From Nonlabens sp. (lineage in GTDB: Bacteria > Bacteroidota > Bacteroidia > Flavobacteriales > Flavobacteriaceae), in NCBI GenBank assembly GCA_030731685.1, contig JANQTO010000370.1, positions 1-12,662 of the forward strand: a stretch of DNA of 12,662 nt, written 5' to 3'. The notes below the pieces were generated by a model that was given only the letters and a program-made list of their open reading frames with translations, made no database searches and was not told the DNA's origin. The position numbers and the translations under genes were made by a program. Below are positions 1-5,757 of the stretch, one piece after another. Within the stretch, counting starts at the first letter, position 1. Each line of letters starts with the position of its first letter.

Positions 1-278
1 ACATTATTCCCGTCATGCACTTGTGACCATATATACCAGCCGTAAACGCTCATGATGAAATAGTAGCCATTAATGATCATATCACCAAGCAAATTCCACT
101 GTAAGAGTAAGTACACATAAATCACGGTACTCACTATACCAAATGGAAAAACCAGCACGCTATTCTTAAACGAGAAGTAAACGCTCAACAAACTCGCAAT
201 AATAGCGGTAACTTCAAGTACTATGTGCAGATTTGAATAACCGCTATATTGTCCGAAAAGGATTTCAATCAAATCCAT
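1..278 (-). CDS. pnuC: PnuC-family vitamin/nicotinamide riboside transporter (N-terminal 92 residues, cut by window edge)
   Basis: Inner-membrane carrier of the PnuC family, which moves nicotinamide riboside or, in some Bacteroidota members (PnuT), thiamine by facilitated diffusion, with trapping by a downstream kinase. The gene starts at the ATG complementary to 276-278 and runs off the left end, so only 92 codons are visible of a protein usually near 200 residues. The visible part is hydrophobic, with helices at about 20-36, 41-60 and 67-86. It shows the family pattern FPFGIVS (residues 44-50), a conserved glycine-aspartate after the second helix (GD at 65-66), and YGWYIW near residues 79-84. 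It begins 3 nt after the stop of the thiamine-binding gene, so the two are surely co-transcribed. Family assignment is firm; the substrate is open because the substrate-contacting C-terminal half and any kinase partner lie outside the window. Confidence 0.88.
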   Translation of the reverse strand, partial: MDLIEILFGQYSGYSNLHIVLEVTAIIASLLSVYFSFKNSVLVFPFGIVSTVIYVYLLLQWNLLGDMIINGYYFIMSVYGWYIWSQVHDGNN

Positions 279-281
279 TTA

Positions 282-542
282 CTAGAAATGTGGCGTGTAG
301 TCGCTGCGGTCAGATTTTACGAGTTTCATATAGACTAGAACTGCATCCTGAGCCGCCATGCTATCGCCTATTGCTTTGGTAAGAAAAGGCATCACCTCAT
401 CATATTTCCCATAAACCTGCGTACTGAGCGGATTTTCAAGTACCGTGAATTTAGAAGCTCGTAACACTTTTATAAAATCAATGATGTGTGGCTCATAGCC
501 ATCTTGCAATGGTGACATGGTTAGTTCAACTGATATGTTCAT
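282..542 (-). CDS. MTH1187/YkoF-type thiamine-binding protein
   Basis: Small (86 aa) soluble protein of the MTH1187 (DUF77) family, ferredoxin-like folds that assemble into oligomers and in several members bind thiamine or hydroxymethylpyrimidine-like ligands. It starts with a beta-strand of the type MNISVELTMSPL (1-12). The family hallmarks are the ENPLSTQVYG segment (36-45) and the C-terminal KSDRSDYTPHF (76-86). There is no signal peptide, so it is cytoplasmic. It stands 84 nt after the lipid synthase gene and 3 nt before the PnuC-family transporter. I infer it buffers or senses the vitamin carried by that transporter. I see no TPP riboswitch in the 84 nt before it. The family call is strong from motifs; thiamine as the ligand in this species is inference. 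Confidence 0.82.
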   Translation of the reverse strand: MNISVELTMSPLQDGYEPHIIDFIKVLRASKFTVLENPLSTQVYGKYDEVMPFLTKAIGDSMAAQDAVLVYMKLVKSDRSDYTPHF

Positions 543-626
543 GGTCGTTTTTTTTGGTAAGAGTGGTAAAGATAAGAACTATGTAAGATGAAGTAGAAAT
601 TGAAGTGGAATTCGAAAACGCAAAAC

Positions 627-1361
627 TTATTGCTCGTAACGAAACTCTCCATCCTCCATAGCGGTGCCTACGACAACTACACTGGCCCCAGCCTCATAAG
701 CCTGATTCATCGTGTTAAAATCGCGTATTCCACCACCAGCAAGTACTGGAATGTTCACCGTTTCACAAACTGCTTTAATAACCTCGGGACTTACAGGTCG
801 TAGTGCACCACTGCCGGCTTCTAGGTAAATGAGGTCGTTTCCCATGAGCTGTCCTGCAAAAGCTGTGTCGGTAATTATTTCAATAGCCTCTTGGGAAATC
901 GGTGTAGTTTGAGAAACACGTTGTACGGCGGTCTCTTTACCACCGTCAAGTAATAGGTACGCAGTCGGAATAATTTCTAGTTTAGAGCCTTTCAATTTGT
1001 TTGCTGCTTGAACTTGTTGGGTCACTAAATAATCTGGATTAAGACCTGAAAGCAAATTTAAAAACAGTAAACCCCGCGCACTCTCGCTGAGTTGCTCATG
1101 GGAACCTGGAAAGATAACGATTGGTATCTGCGTCAAACTAGACAATGATTTTACCCATGAATCAAAATCTATAGCCCTCATGGTGCTTCCACCTACGAAT
1201 ATAAGAAGCTGGTTGACAAACGCCCGTTTTTGAGCTTGCTCCGCAAATTTTTGAATTTGTAATATCAGTACGTCAAAGGTCGAGGGTAACGTTTTCTCAG
1301 GGTCTATGAGAATGGCTAGAGACCTTTGCTCATTTTGGATAGTTTCAAGAATGCTATGCAT
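627..1361 (-). CDS. Geranylgeranylglyceryl/heptaprenylglyceryl phosphate synthase (PcrB/GGGPS family)
   Basis: TIM-barrel prenyltransferase that joins a polyprenyl diphosphate to sn-glycerol-1-phosphate, the ether-lipid step typical of archaea; Bacteroidota carry a group II form whose physiological product is not settled. I chose the ATG at 1359-1361 (244 aa), not an upstream Met adding 20 hydrophobic residues inside the preceding gene, because MHSILETI is the usual beginning and overlaps that gene's stop by 8 nt (ATGCATAG). Visible motifs are LIDPEK (18-23), VGGST (56-60), FPGS (84-87) with residues that hold glycerol phosphate, YLEAGSGA (179-186), and the phosphate-binding loops GGGIR (209-213) and VGTA (231-234). 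Length matches flavobacterial members. The overlap implies translational coupling to the phosphopantetheinyl transferase. Family is sure; prenyl chain length cannot be read by eye. Confidence 0.93.
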   Translation of the reverse strand: MHSILETIQNEQRSLAILIDPEKTLPSTFDVLILQIQKFAEQAQKRAFVNQLLIFVGGSTMRAIDFDSWVKSLSSLTQIPIVIFPGSHEQLSESARGLLFLNLLSGLNPDYLVTQQVQAANKLKGSKLEIIPTAYLLLDGGKETAVQRVSQTTPISQEAIEIITDTAFAGQLMGNDLIYLEAGSGALRPVSPEVIKAVCETVNIPVLAGGGIRDFNTMNQAYEAGASVVVVGTAMEDGEFRYEQ

Positions 1362-1989
1362 TTTTAGAAGGCAAAATATAAACAAGTGTAAAATCGTGCA
1401 TCTCCTCAAAAAATACATCAAATTTCAAATTGTCATTTTCATACACAATCCTAGAAACAGTTATGCCGTCCTTTAAATTAAATGGAGCAACAAGACAATG
1501 AGCTTTAAAACCGAGACCTTTATGCCCGTACAATTTATACATAGACTCCTTAGCGCCCCAAACTACGGTGAGTTCCTTTACGGGATTTTCTAAATCGGTT
1601 ATGAAAGGCTCCTCAAAACCTATAAACTTGGGTGCGATGCGAACTATTTTATCACGCTGTTTTTCTATATCTATACCTACGGGCTCTTTGCTTATTATAA
1701 TTGCCGTAAACTCATAACTATGGGTAATTGAGATATAACTATCATCTTCTAGGTGTGGCTTTCCCAGTTCATCATAGTACAAATTCTGGTCGGTATAACC
1801 TGCGGTACGCAATAAGTGACGTATGCTTAAAAACCCACGACGGTGCAATTCACTGCTCATGGTAAATAACCTATTTATACTCGTATCACGTAAGGTTAGC
1901 CCTGTACGCAGCCATGCCTCAGACTCGGTAATATTCCAAACATAAACGGTTGTTCCTGGTCTAGATGTTATGGTTTTGTGAAGAGGCAT
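1354..1989 (-). CDS. 4'-phosphopantetheinyl transferase superfamily protein (Sfp-like)
   Basis: Transfers the 4'-phosphopantetheine arm of coenzyme A to a serine of a carrier protein. At 211 aa it fits the pseudodimeric Sfp type, not the 120-aa AcpS type. Motifs in order are GKPHL (76-80), ISITHS (86-91), VGIDIE (104-109, whose acidic residues bind magnesium) and WGAKESMYK (144-152, the W-x-x-K-E-x-x-x-K signature with Lys147, Glu148 and Lys152). The N-terminal half is more divergent, as is usual. It is the first gene of the minus-strand run and overlaps the following lipid synthase by 8 nt. The carrier protein is not in this window; fatty-acid ACP or polyketide-type carriers are both possible, and the lipid neighbour mildly favours lipid metabolism. 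It is divergent from ahcY, with 116 nt between the starts. Confidence 0.92.
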   Translation of the reverse strand: MPLHKTITSRPGTTVYVWNITESEAWLRTGLTLRDTSINRLFTMSSELHRRGFLSIRHLLRTAGYTDQNLYYDELGKPHLEDDSYISITHSYEFTAIIISKEPVGIDIEKQRDKIVRIAPKFIGFEEPFITDLENPVKELTVVWGAKESMYKLYGHKGLGFKAHCLVAPFNLKDGITVSRIVYENDNLKFDVFFEEMHDFTLVYILPSKNA

Positions 1990-2009
1990 GAGAATCGATT
2001 GATTTTACG

Positions 2010-2017
2010 TAAATTTG
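2010..2017 (+). promoter_or_regulatory. Bacteroidota -7 box of the ahcY promoter (tentative)
   Basis: TAAATTTG fits the Bacteroidota -7 consensus TAnnTTTG and would put transcription start near 2024, giving a leader of about 80 nt before ahcY. I see no TTG at the expected 17-23 nt upstream, so the -33 element is missing or weak. The box is part of an imperfect inverted repeat, AAATTTGC (2011-2018) and GCAATTT (2023-2029). The 116-nt divergent gap otherwise shows nothing definite, and no convincing promoter for the minus-strand run. Confidence 0.38.
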
Positions 2018-2105
2018 CAACCGCAATTTAAGATAAATAAAAGGCTTTTAAAATGTTGAGTATGAAGATTCTCTACGACTTATGCCTTGAACATTAAACA
2101 CATTT

Positions 2106-3422
2106 ATGAGTACACAAACAGTTCCTTACGTACCTTACAAGGTAAAAGATATGTCCCTAGCAGCTTACGGCCGTTTAGAAATAGAACTTGCTGAAGCTGA
2201 AATGCCAGGCCTTATGGCATTGCGCGAAGAATATGGTTCTTCACAACCTCTTAAAGGAGCGCGTATCGCAGGTTGCTTGCACATGACCATACAAACAGCA
2301 GTTCTTATTGAAACACTTGTTGCATTAGGAGCAGACGTTACCTGGTCATCATGTAACATTTTCTCGACACAAGACCACGCTGCTGCTGCAATCGCTGCTG
2401 CTGGAATCCCAGTATATGCATGGAAAGGAATGAACGAAGAAGAATTCAACTGGTGTATCGAGCAAACTCTTTTCTTTGGTGAAGACCGCAAGCCATTAAA
2501 TATGATTCTAGACGATGGTGGTGATTTAACCAACATGGTTTTTGACGAGTTCCCAGAACTTGCTGCAGGAATTAAAGGACTTTCTGAAGAAACTACTACA
2601 GGAGTACACAGACTTTACGAGCGCATGAAAAATGGCACACTGGTTATGCCAGCCATAAACGTAAACGACTCTGTAACTAAATCAAAATTTGATAACAAAT
2701 ACGGCTGTCGTGAGAGTGCGGTTGACGCAGTACGTCGCGCTACAGACACCATGCTTGCTGGAAAGCGTGTTGTCGTTTGTGGTTATGGAGATGTAGGTAA
2801 AGGTACCGCAGCATCGTTCCGTGGAGCTGGTTCTATTGTTACCGTGACTGAGATAGACCCTATATGTGCGCTACAAGCTTGTATGGACGGTTTTGAAGTA
2901 AAGGTTCTTGAAAACGTTCTTGAAAATGCTGACATTGTAATTACCACTACCGGTAATAAAGACATTATACGTGGAGAGCACTTTAAAGCGATGCGCGATA
3001 AAGTAATCGTTTGTAACATCGGTCACTTTGATAATGAGATAGACGTTGCATTCCTTAATAAAAATTACGGGTCTAGTAAAGTAGAAATTAAGCCTCAAGT
3101 AGATAAGTACACTATAGATGGAAAGGACATCATCCTTCTTGCCGAAGGTAGACTTGTAAACCTAGGCTGTGCAACAGGTCACCCTAGTTTTGTAATGAGT
3201 AATTCCTTTACAAACCAGACCCTAGCACAAATAGAACTTTGGACAAATTCAGACAACTACGGTAATGAGGTTTACATGCTTCCTAAGCACCTGGACGAGA
3301 AAGTAGCAGCATTGCACCTTTCACGCATGGGCGCAGAGCTTACAGTTCTTAAGAAAGACCAAGCCGACTACATAGGTGTAGAAGTAACTGGGCCTTTCAA
3401 GCCAGAATATTACAGATACTAG
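2106..3422 (+). CDS. ahcY: S-adenosylhomocysteine hydrolase
   Basis: Cytoplasmic NAD-dependent enzyme that splits S-adenosylhomocysteine into adenosine and homocysteine, clearing the inhibitor left by methyltransferases and returning homocysteine to the methionine cycle. The 438-aa protein is complete. By alignment in mind with the human enzyme, the substrate and catalytic residues are His59, Asp138 in the DDGGD stretch, Glu162 before TTTGVH, Lys192 and Asp196 in TKSKFDN, His307 and His359. The NAD-binding Rossmann loop is GYGDVGKG (226-233), and the C-terminal tail FKPEYYRY supplies Lys432 and Tyr436 to the neighbouring subunit's NAD. It lacks the roughly 40-residue insert of the longer bacterial forms. 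ATG is taken because the sequence [15 protein letters not shown] precedes the conserved start directly. It stands alone, followed by a strong terminator; no SAH riboswitch was recognised in the leader. Confidence 0.98.
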   Translation: MSTQTVPYVPYKVKDMSLAAYGRLEIELAEAEMPGLMALREEYGSSQPLKGARIAGCLHMTIQTAVLIETLVALGADVTWSSCNIFSTQDHAAAAIAAAGIPVYAWKGMNEEEFNWCIEQTLFFGEDRKPLNMILDDGGDLTNMVFDEFPELAAGIKGLSEETTTGVHRLYERMKNGTLVMPAINVNDSVTKSKFDNKYGCRESAVDAVRRATDTMLAGKRVVVCGYGDVGKGTAASFRGAGSIVTVTEIDPICALQACMDGFEVKVLENVLENADIVITTTGNKDIIRGEHFKAMRDKVIVCNIGHFDNEIDVAFLNKNYGSSKVEIKPQVDKYTIDGKDIILLAEGRLVNLGCATGHPSFVMSNSFTNQTLAQIELWTNSDNYGNEVYMLPKHLDEKVAALHLSRMGAELTVLKKDQADYIGVEVTGPFKPEYYRY

Positions 3423-3435
3423 AACAATCGTTCTA
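3420..3435 (+). other. Small inverted repeat covering the ahcY stop codon
   Basis: TAGAAC (3420-3425) and GTTCTA (3430-3435) form a perfect 6-bp stem with a 4-nt loop. The TAG at its left end is the ahcY stop codon. No T-run follows, so it is not a terminator by itself; it may protect the mRNA 3' end or be chance. Confidence 0.4.
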
Positions 3436-3443
3436 AACGTTAT

Positions 3444-3474
3444 AAAAGCCCGTACGTATGTATGGGCTTTTTTT
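3444..3474 (+). terminator. Intrinsic terminator of ahcY
   Basis: AAAAGCCC (3444-3451) pairs with GGGCTTTT (3464-3471), and the inner bases GTAC/GTAT extend the stem by G-T, T-A, A-T and C-G pairs. The run of seven T at 3468-3474 follows. It sits 21 nt after the ahcY stop and is oriented for plus-strand transcription. Confidence 0.88.
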
Positions 3475-3509
3475 ATTAGCTTCGTTTCCCATAAATTTTT
3501 GATTAAAGT

Positions 3510-3529
3510 TTCGCTTTCGCGAAAGCGAA
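3510..3529. repeat. Palindromic repeat, copy 1 (core CGCTTTCGCGAAAGCG)
   Basis: A perfect 20-bp palindrome, TTCGCTTTCGCGAAAGCGAA, lies between the ahcY terminator and the start of the small lipoprotein gene, ending 14 nt before its ATG. The same 16-bp core occurs again at 9187-9202, also between genes. It is GC-rich against its A+T-rich surroundings. Being its own complement, it could act as a protein-binding site on DNA or as a short hairpin in RNA; there is no T-run after it, so it is not a terminator. Confidence 0.85.
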
Positions 3530-3543
3530 CAATCTACATACCT

Positions 3544-3909
3544 ATGAATAAGATAAAAACCCTGGCATTATCGCTAACGATGATTTTAATGCTTACGAGC
3601 TGCGGAACAGACTATCCACGACAAGAGGTGAAAACAACCAGTTTAAGCGGTTTTATAGAAGGCGGCAATGCTGGTGGAATATATGGTGGCGCTGGACTTA
3701 AAATTACCGGTGACTCTATCCAAATGAACGACTGGCAAGTGTCTAAACTTGTCGCAAGTCTCAACACCGTTCGAGATACGAGCCTTGTAAACCTGACCTC
3801 AACCTTAGACTTTTACACAATTCACATCGCAAATATCGACACATTGAATCAGCGAGATTTTGTAGACTCCATAATCGTAGAGCTTACTAGAAAGCAGTTA
3901 ATTAAATAA
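3544..3909 (+). CDS. Small predicted lipoprotein of unknown function
   Basis: A 121-aa protein I do not recognise. The N-terminus is a lipoprotein signal: Lys at 3 and 5, a hydrophobic stretch (6-17), then the lipobox LTSC with the modified cysteine at residue 20, so it is expected to be anchored to a membrane from the periplasmic side. The mature part has a glycine-rich patch (about 37-51, GFIEGGNAGGIYGG) and then a mixed alpha/beta-looking region with no cysteine or obvious catalytic motif. I start it at ATG 3544 because this gives a clean signal peptide; an upstream TTG would add 15 charged residues and read through the palindromic repeat. It is separated from ahcY by a terminator, so it likely has its own weak promoter; TAAATTTT at 3492-3499 is a near match only. 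Confidence 0.72.
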   Translation: MNKIKTLALSLTMILMLTSCGTDYPRQEVKTTSLSGFIEGGNAGGIYGGAGLKITGDSIQMNDWQVSKLVASLNTVRDTSLVNLTSTLDFYTIHIANIDTLNQRDFVDSIIVELTRKQLIK

Positions 3910-3971
3910 CCTGAATCTGCATTATTTCTGGTTATTTCGCAAACTGCCAGCTAAAGTAATTAAGCAAACCA

Positions 3972-4005
3972 CAAAACCCCAAGCTGTAAAACAACTTGGG
4001 GTTTG
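3972..4005. terminator. Hairpin terminator between the lipoprotein gene and rpmA
   Basis: AAACCCCAAG (3974-3983) and CTTGGGGTTT (3995-4004) form a perfect 10-bp stem with an 11-nt loop. Read on the minus strand, the stem closes rpmA-rplU 21 nt after the rpmA stop and ends in TTTT; read on the plus strand it follows the lipoprotein gene with only TTT. It probably serves the ribosomal operon mainly, perhaps both. Confidence 0.72.
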
Positions 4006-4025
4006 TAATGTAAAATAGTTGAAGA

Positions 4026-4289
4026 TTATGCTTCTCCTACCGGTACAATAGATACATACGATCTATTGTTTCTCTTTTTAGTAAACTTCACAAGACCGTC
4101 CACATAAGCGTGAAGGGTAAAGTCTTTACCAGCATATACGTTTTCACCTGGATGGTGCTCCATACCACGCTGACGTATAATGATGTTTCCAGCTATTGCA
4201 GCCTGACCACCAAATATCTTAACGCCTAGACGTTTTGATTGAGATTCTCTACCGTTTTTCGAACTACCTACTCCTTTTTTATGAGCCAT
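4026..4289 (-). CDS. rpmA: 50S ribosomal protein L27
   Basis: Component of the large ribosomal subunit near the peptidyl-transferase centre, where its N-terminal tail reaches the tRNA ends. The 87-aa protein begins [16 protein letters not shown] and carries the L27 signature with [10 protein letters not shown] (19-28), IIIRQRG (36-42) and the histidines and glycine of [12 protein letters not shown] (45-56). It starts directly with the mature AHKKG sequence, so it lacks the cleaved N-terminal extension found in Firmicutes. It lies 50 nt after rplU, the usual rplU-rpmA order, and is followed by a hairpin terminator. Confidence 0.98.
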   Translation of the reverse strand: MAHKKGVGSSKNGRESQSKRLGVKIFGGQAAIAGNIIIRQRGMEHHPGENVYAGKDFTLHAYVDGLVKFTKKRNNRSYVSIVPVGEA

Positions 4290-4339
4290 GAGTTATAATT
4301 TTATGATACTACCTAAAAGCGTATCTGATTTAACATTAA

Positions 4340-5023
4340 TTAGCTAGGCATTACTCCGCCATTAGCTTCGTCCTGCCATTTTTTAAGTTCGTCCCACTTA
4401 CCATCTGCGGCAAGTTGTGCTTGCATAGGCCATGAATCTGGCACATGGCTACCACGCACATCAGCAATGATTTCAGCAATTTTAGCGACATCTGTTTTTG
4501 CAAGTTGTGCAAAAGTCGAAATACCTGCTTCAACTAAAGTCGATGCAATTTTAGGACCTATACCTTCTACCTTTTTCAAGTCATCCACTTCAGTAGTCGC
4601 TGCTTTCTTAGGTGCAGCTTTCTTTGCAGGAGATTCTTTTACAGGAGCATCTTCTTTAACAGGTGCAGCTTTCTTAGCTTTTGCAGGGGCATCAGCTTTT
4701 TTAGTTCCTCCTGAAAGAGAAATAGAAGAAATTTGAATCTGTGTTAAGTACTGACGGTGACCGTTTTTCTTACGATATCCTTTTCTACGTTTTTTCTTAA
4801 AAACGATTACTTTGTCACCTTTAAGGTGTCCCAGAACTTTTGCTTCTGCAAATGCTCCTTCTATAGCTGGGGCGCCGAGAGTGATGTTGTCGCCGTCACC
4901 TACAAGAAGAACTTTGTCTAAAGAAAGTGTAGCACCTTCTTCTTCTTGCAAACGATGTACAAACACCTTCTGATCTTTCTCGATCTTGAATTGTTGCCCT
5001 GCTATCTCTACGATTGCGTACAT
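4340..5023 (-). CDS. rplU: 50S ribosomal protein L21 with C-terminal helix-hairpin-helix extension
   Basis: Residues 1 to about 104 are a normal L21, a 23S rRNA-binding beta-barrel protein, with the start MYAIVEIAGQQFKI and the basic loop FKKKRRKGYRKKNGHRQ (75-91). The usual protein ends there at about 103 residues; this one is 227. Residues 105-146 are an Ala-Lys-Pro-rich, probably flexible linker. Residues 147-190 form a helix-hairpin-helix unit with LKKVEGIGPKIASTLVEAGI, where GIGPK (154-158) is the DNA/RNA-backbone-binding hairpin. Residues 191-227 are a tail rich in Trp and Gln (SWPMQAQLAADGKWDELKKW), a combination that often follows such units. Extended L21 forms are known in Flavobacteriia, so this is a lineage trait and not an error; no frameshift is seen. 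The role of the extension is unknown. First gene of rplU-rpmA with a well-formed promoter upstream. Confidence 0.96.
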   Translation of the reverse strand: MYAIVEIAGQQFKIEKDQKVFVHRLQEEEGATLSLDKVLLVGDGDNITLGAPAIEGAFAEAKVLGHLKGDKVIVFKKKRRKGYRKKNGHRQYLTQIQISSISLSGGTKKADAPAKAKKAAPVKEDAPVKESPAKKAAPKKAATTEVDDLKKVEGIGPKIASTLVEAGISTFAQLAKTDVAKIAEIIADVRGSHVPDSWPMQAQLAADGKWDELKKWQDEANGGVMPS

Positions 5024-5055
5024 AATATTGATTTAACTTAATTAATTTCGGGCTG

Positions 5056-5086
5056 CAAATATAATCTCTTTCCCGTAATAACCAAA
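5056..5086 (-). promoter_or_regulatory. Bacteroidota-type promoter of rplU-rpmA
   Basis: On the minus strand, TTTG (complement of 5083-5086) is followed after exactly 19 nt by TATATTTG (complement of 5056-5063). This matches the -33 TTTG and -7 TAnnTTTG elements used by the Bacteroidota primary sigma factor. Transcription should begin near 5049, giving a leader of about 26 nt before the rplU ATG. It is the best promoter in the window. Confidence 0.75.
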
Positions 5087-5109
5087 GTTATTAACAACTA
5101 TGCACACAT

Positions 5110-5592
5110 TTATTTTTGATTCATAGGTTTTTGAGTCTCACGTAGTTGTTTAGTGTTCCAACTTTGTTTGAACACAGGCATAATAACAAGGGCTGCTACT
5201 AAAGAGGTTGCAAAACCTGAAAGTGCGATAAACAATAAAATCTCAAACTCGCCAGAACCACTTATTGTTGAAATTTGACCTGCCATAGTTGCGGCGAGCT
5301 CTGTATTGATTTCAGTTAGATAGATGGCCATAAAAATCGTAAATATTAATGTGGAAATGAATCCTGCTGCTGTTGCAGTTATGAATCCGTTCATGTACTC
5401 AAAGTTCTTACCTTCTAGAATAAAAGTATTACGAACTAATAGGTAAACCCCACATGTAGTTATAATAGCATTTAGGAAACTCATATAAATCTCTCCGCCT
5501 AGACCTAAGGCATTAAGAATTAGAAAATAAATTATGAGGGCTGCTGCTATTCCTGATGAGTAAATAAGTACTTTGAACCAATTGAAATTCAT
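5110..5592 (-). CDS. Small four-helix membrane protein, possibly DUF4199 family
   Basis: A 160-aa integral membrane protein with four predicted helices, at about 7-29, 35-53, 68-92 and 116-140, and a charged, Gln/Lys-rich tail (141-160). The third helix is followed by YLTEINTELAATMAGQ, and a short polar segment (93-115) separates helices 3 and 4. This layout resembles the DUF4199 proteins common in Bacteroidota, whose function is unknown; I base this on topology and the IFMAIYLTEI-like segment, not on a clear signature. No signal peptide, no catalytic residues. It lies upstream of rplU on the same strand with 86 nt between, but rplU has its own promoter, so it is probably a separate unit. It is divergent from the M16 genes; I see no good promoter for it. 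Confidence 0.7.
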   Translation of the reverse strand: MNFNWFKVLIYSSGIAAALIIYFLILNALGLGGEIYMSFLNAIITTCGVYLLVRNTFILEGKNFEYMNGFITATAAGFISTLIFTIFMAIYLTEINTELAATMAGQISTISGSGEFEILLFIALSGFATSLVAALVIMPVFKQSWNTKQLRETQKPMNQK

Positions 5593-5676
5593 GTTTTTCT
5601 TTTAAAGTTACAAGAAATGTAATCAAGTCACCAAATAATTTAGAATTCTTTAACGACATTCAGACATTACTAAAAC

Positions 5677-5684
5677 TATTTTTG
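5677..5684 (+). promoter_or_regulatory. Candidate -7 box of the M16 peptidase operon
   Basis: TATTTTTG matches TAnnTTTG. It would start transcription near 5691, leaving a leader of about 67 nt before the ATG at 5758. No TTG is seen 17-23 nt upstream. Its place argues against a GTG start at 5689, which would coincide with the transcript start. The rest of the 165-nt divergent gap shows nothing else clear. Confidence 0.4.
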
Positions 5685-5757
5685 GGGAGTGTTCGACAAT
5701 ATGTGTAACAATACACGATTTGTCACTACTAACAACGCGATAACTAAAATTAATCAA

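Noticed and set aside
591..616. Imperfect direct repeat GAAGTAGAAATT / GAAGTGGAATTC
   Set aside because: Two diverged short units in purine-rich DNA, easily chance; no further copies seen.
543..626. Possible TPP riboswitch before the thiamine-binding gene
   Set aside because: No conserved TPP-riboswitch sequence (CUGAGA or the ACCUGA-type stretch) is present; the gap is too short and A-rich.
1362..1421. Upstream Met extending the GGGPS-family protein by 20 residues
   Set aside because: It lies wholly within the preceding gene and adds a non-family hydrophobic segment; the internal Met with an 8-nt overlap matches family length.
1990..2105. Possible SAH or SAM riboswitch before ahcY
   Set aside because: The 116-nt leader region shows no conserved GC-rich stems or known riboswitch motif.
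3499..3543. TTG start extending the small lipoprotein by 15 residues
   Set aside because: It reads through the palindromic repeat and places charged residues before the lipoprotein signal; ATG 3544 gives a standard lipobox at residue 20.
5689..5757. A GTG start that would extend the first M16 peptidase by 23 residues
   Set aside because: It would put a polar segment before a clean signal peptide and would coincide with the likely transcription start; ATG 5758 with MKKIVLSLVV fits better.
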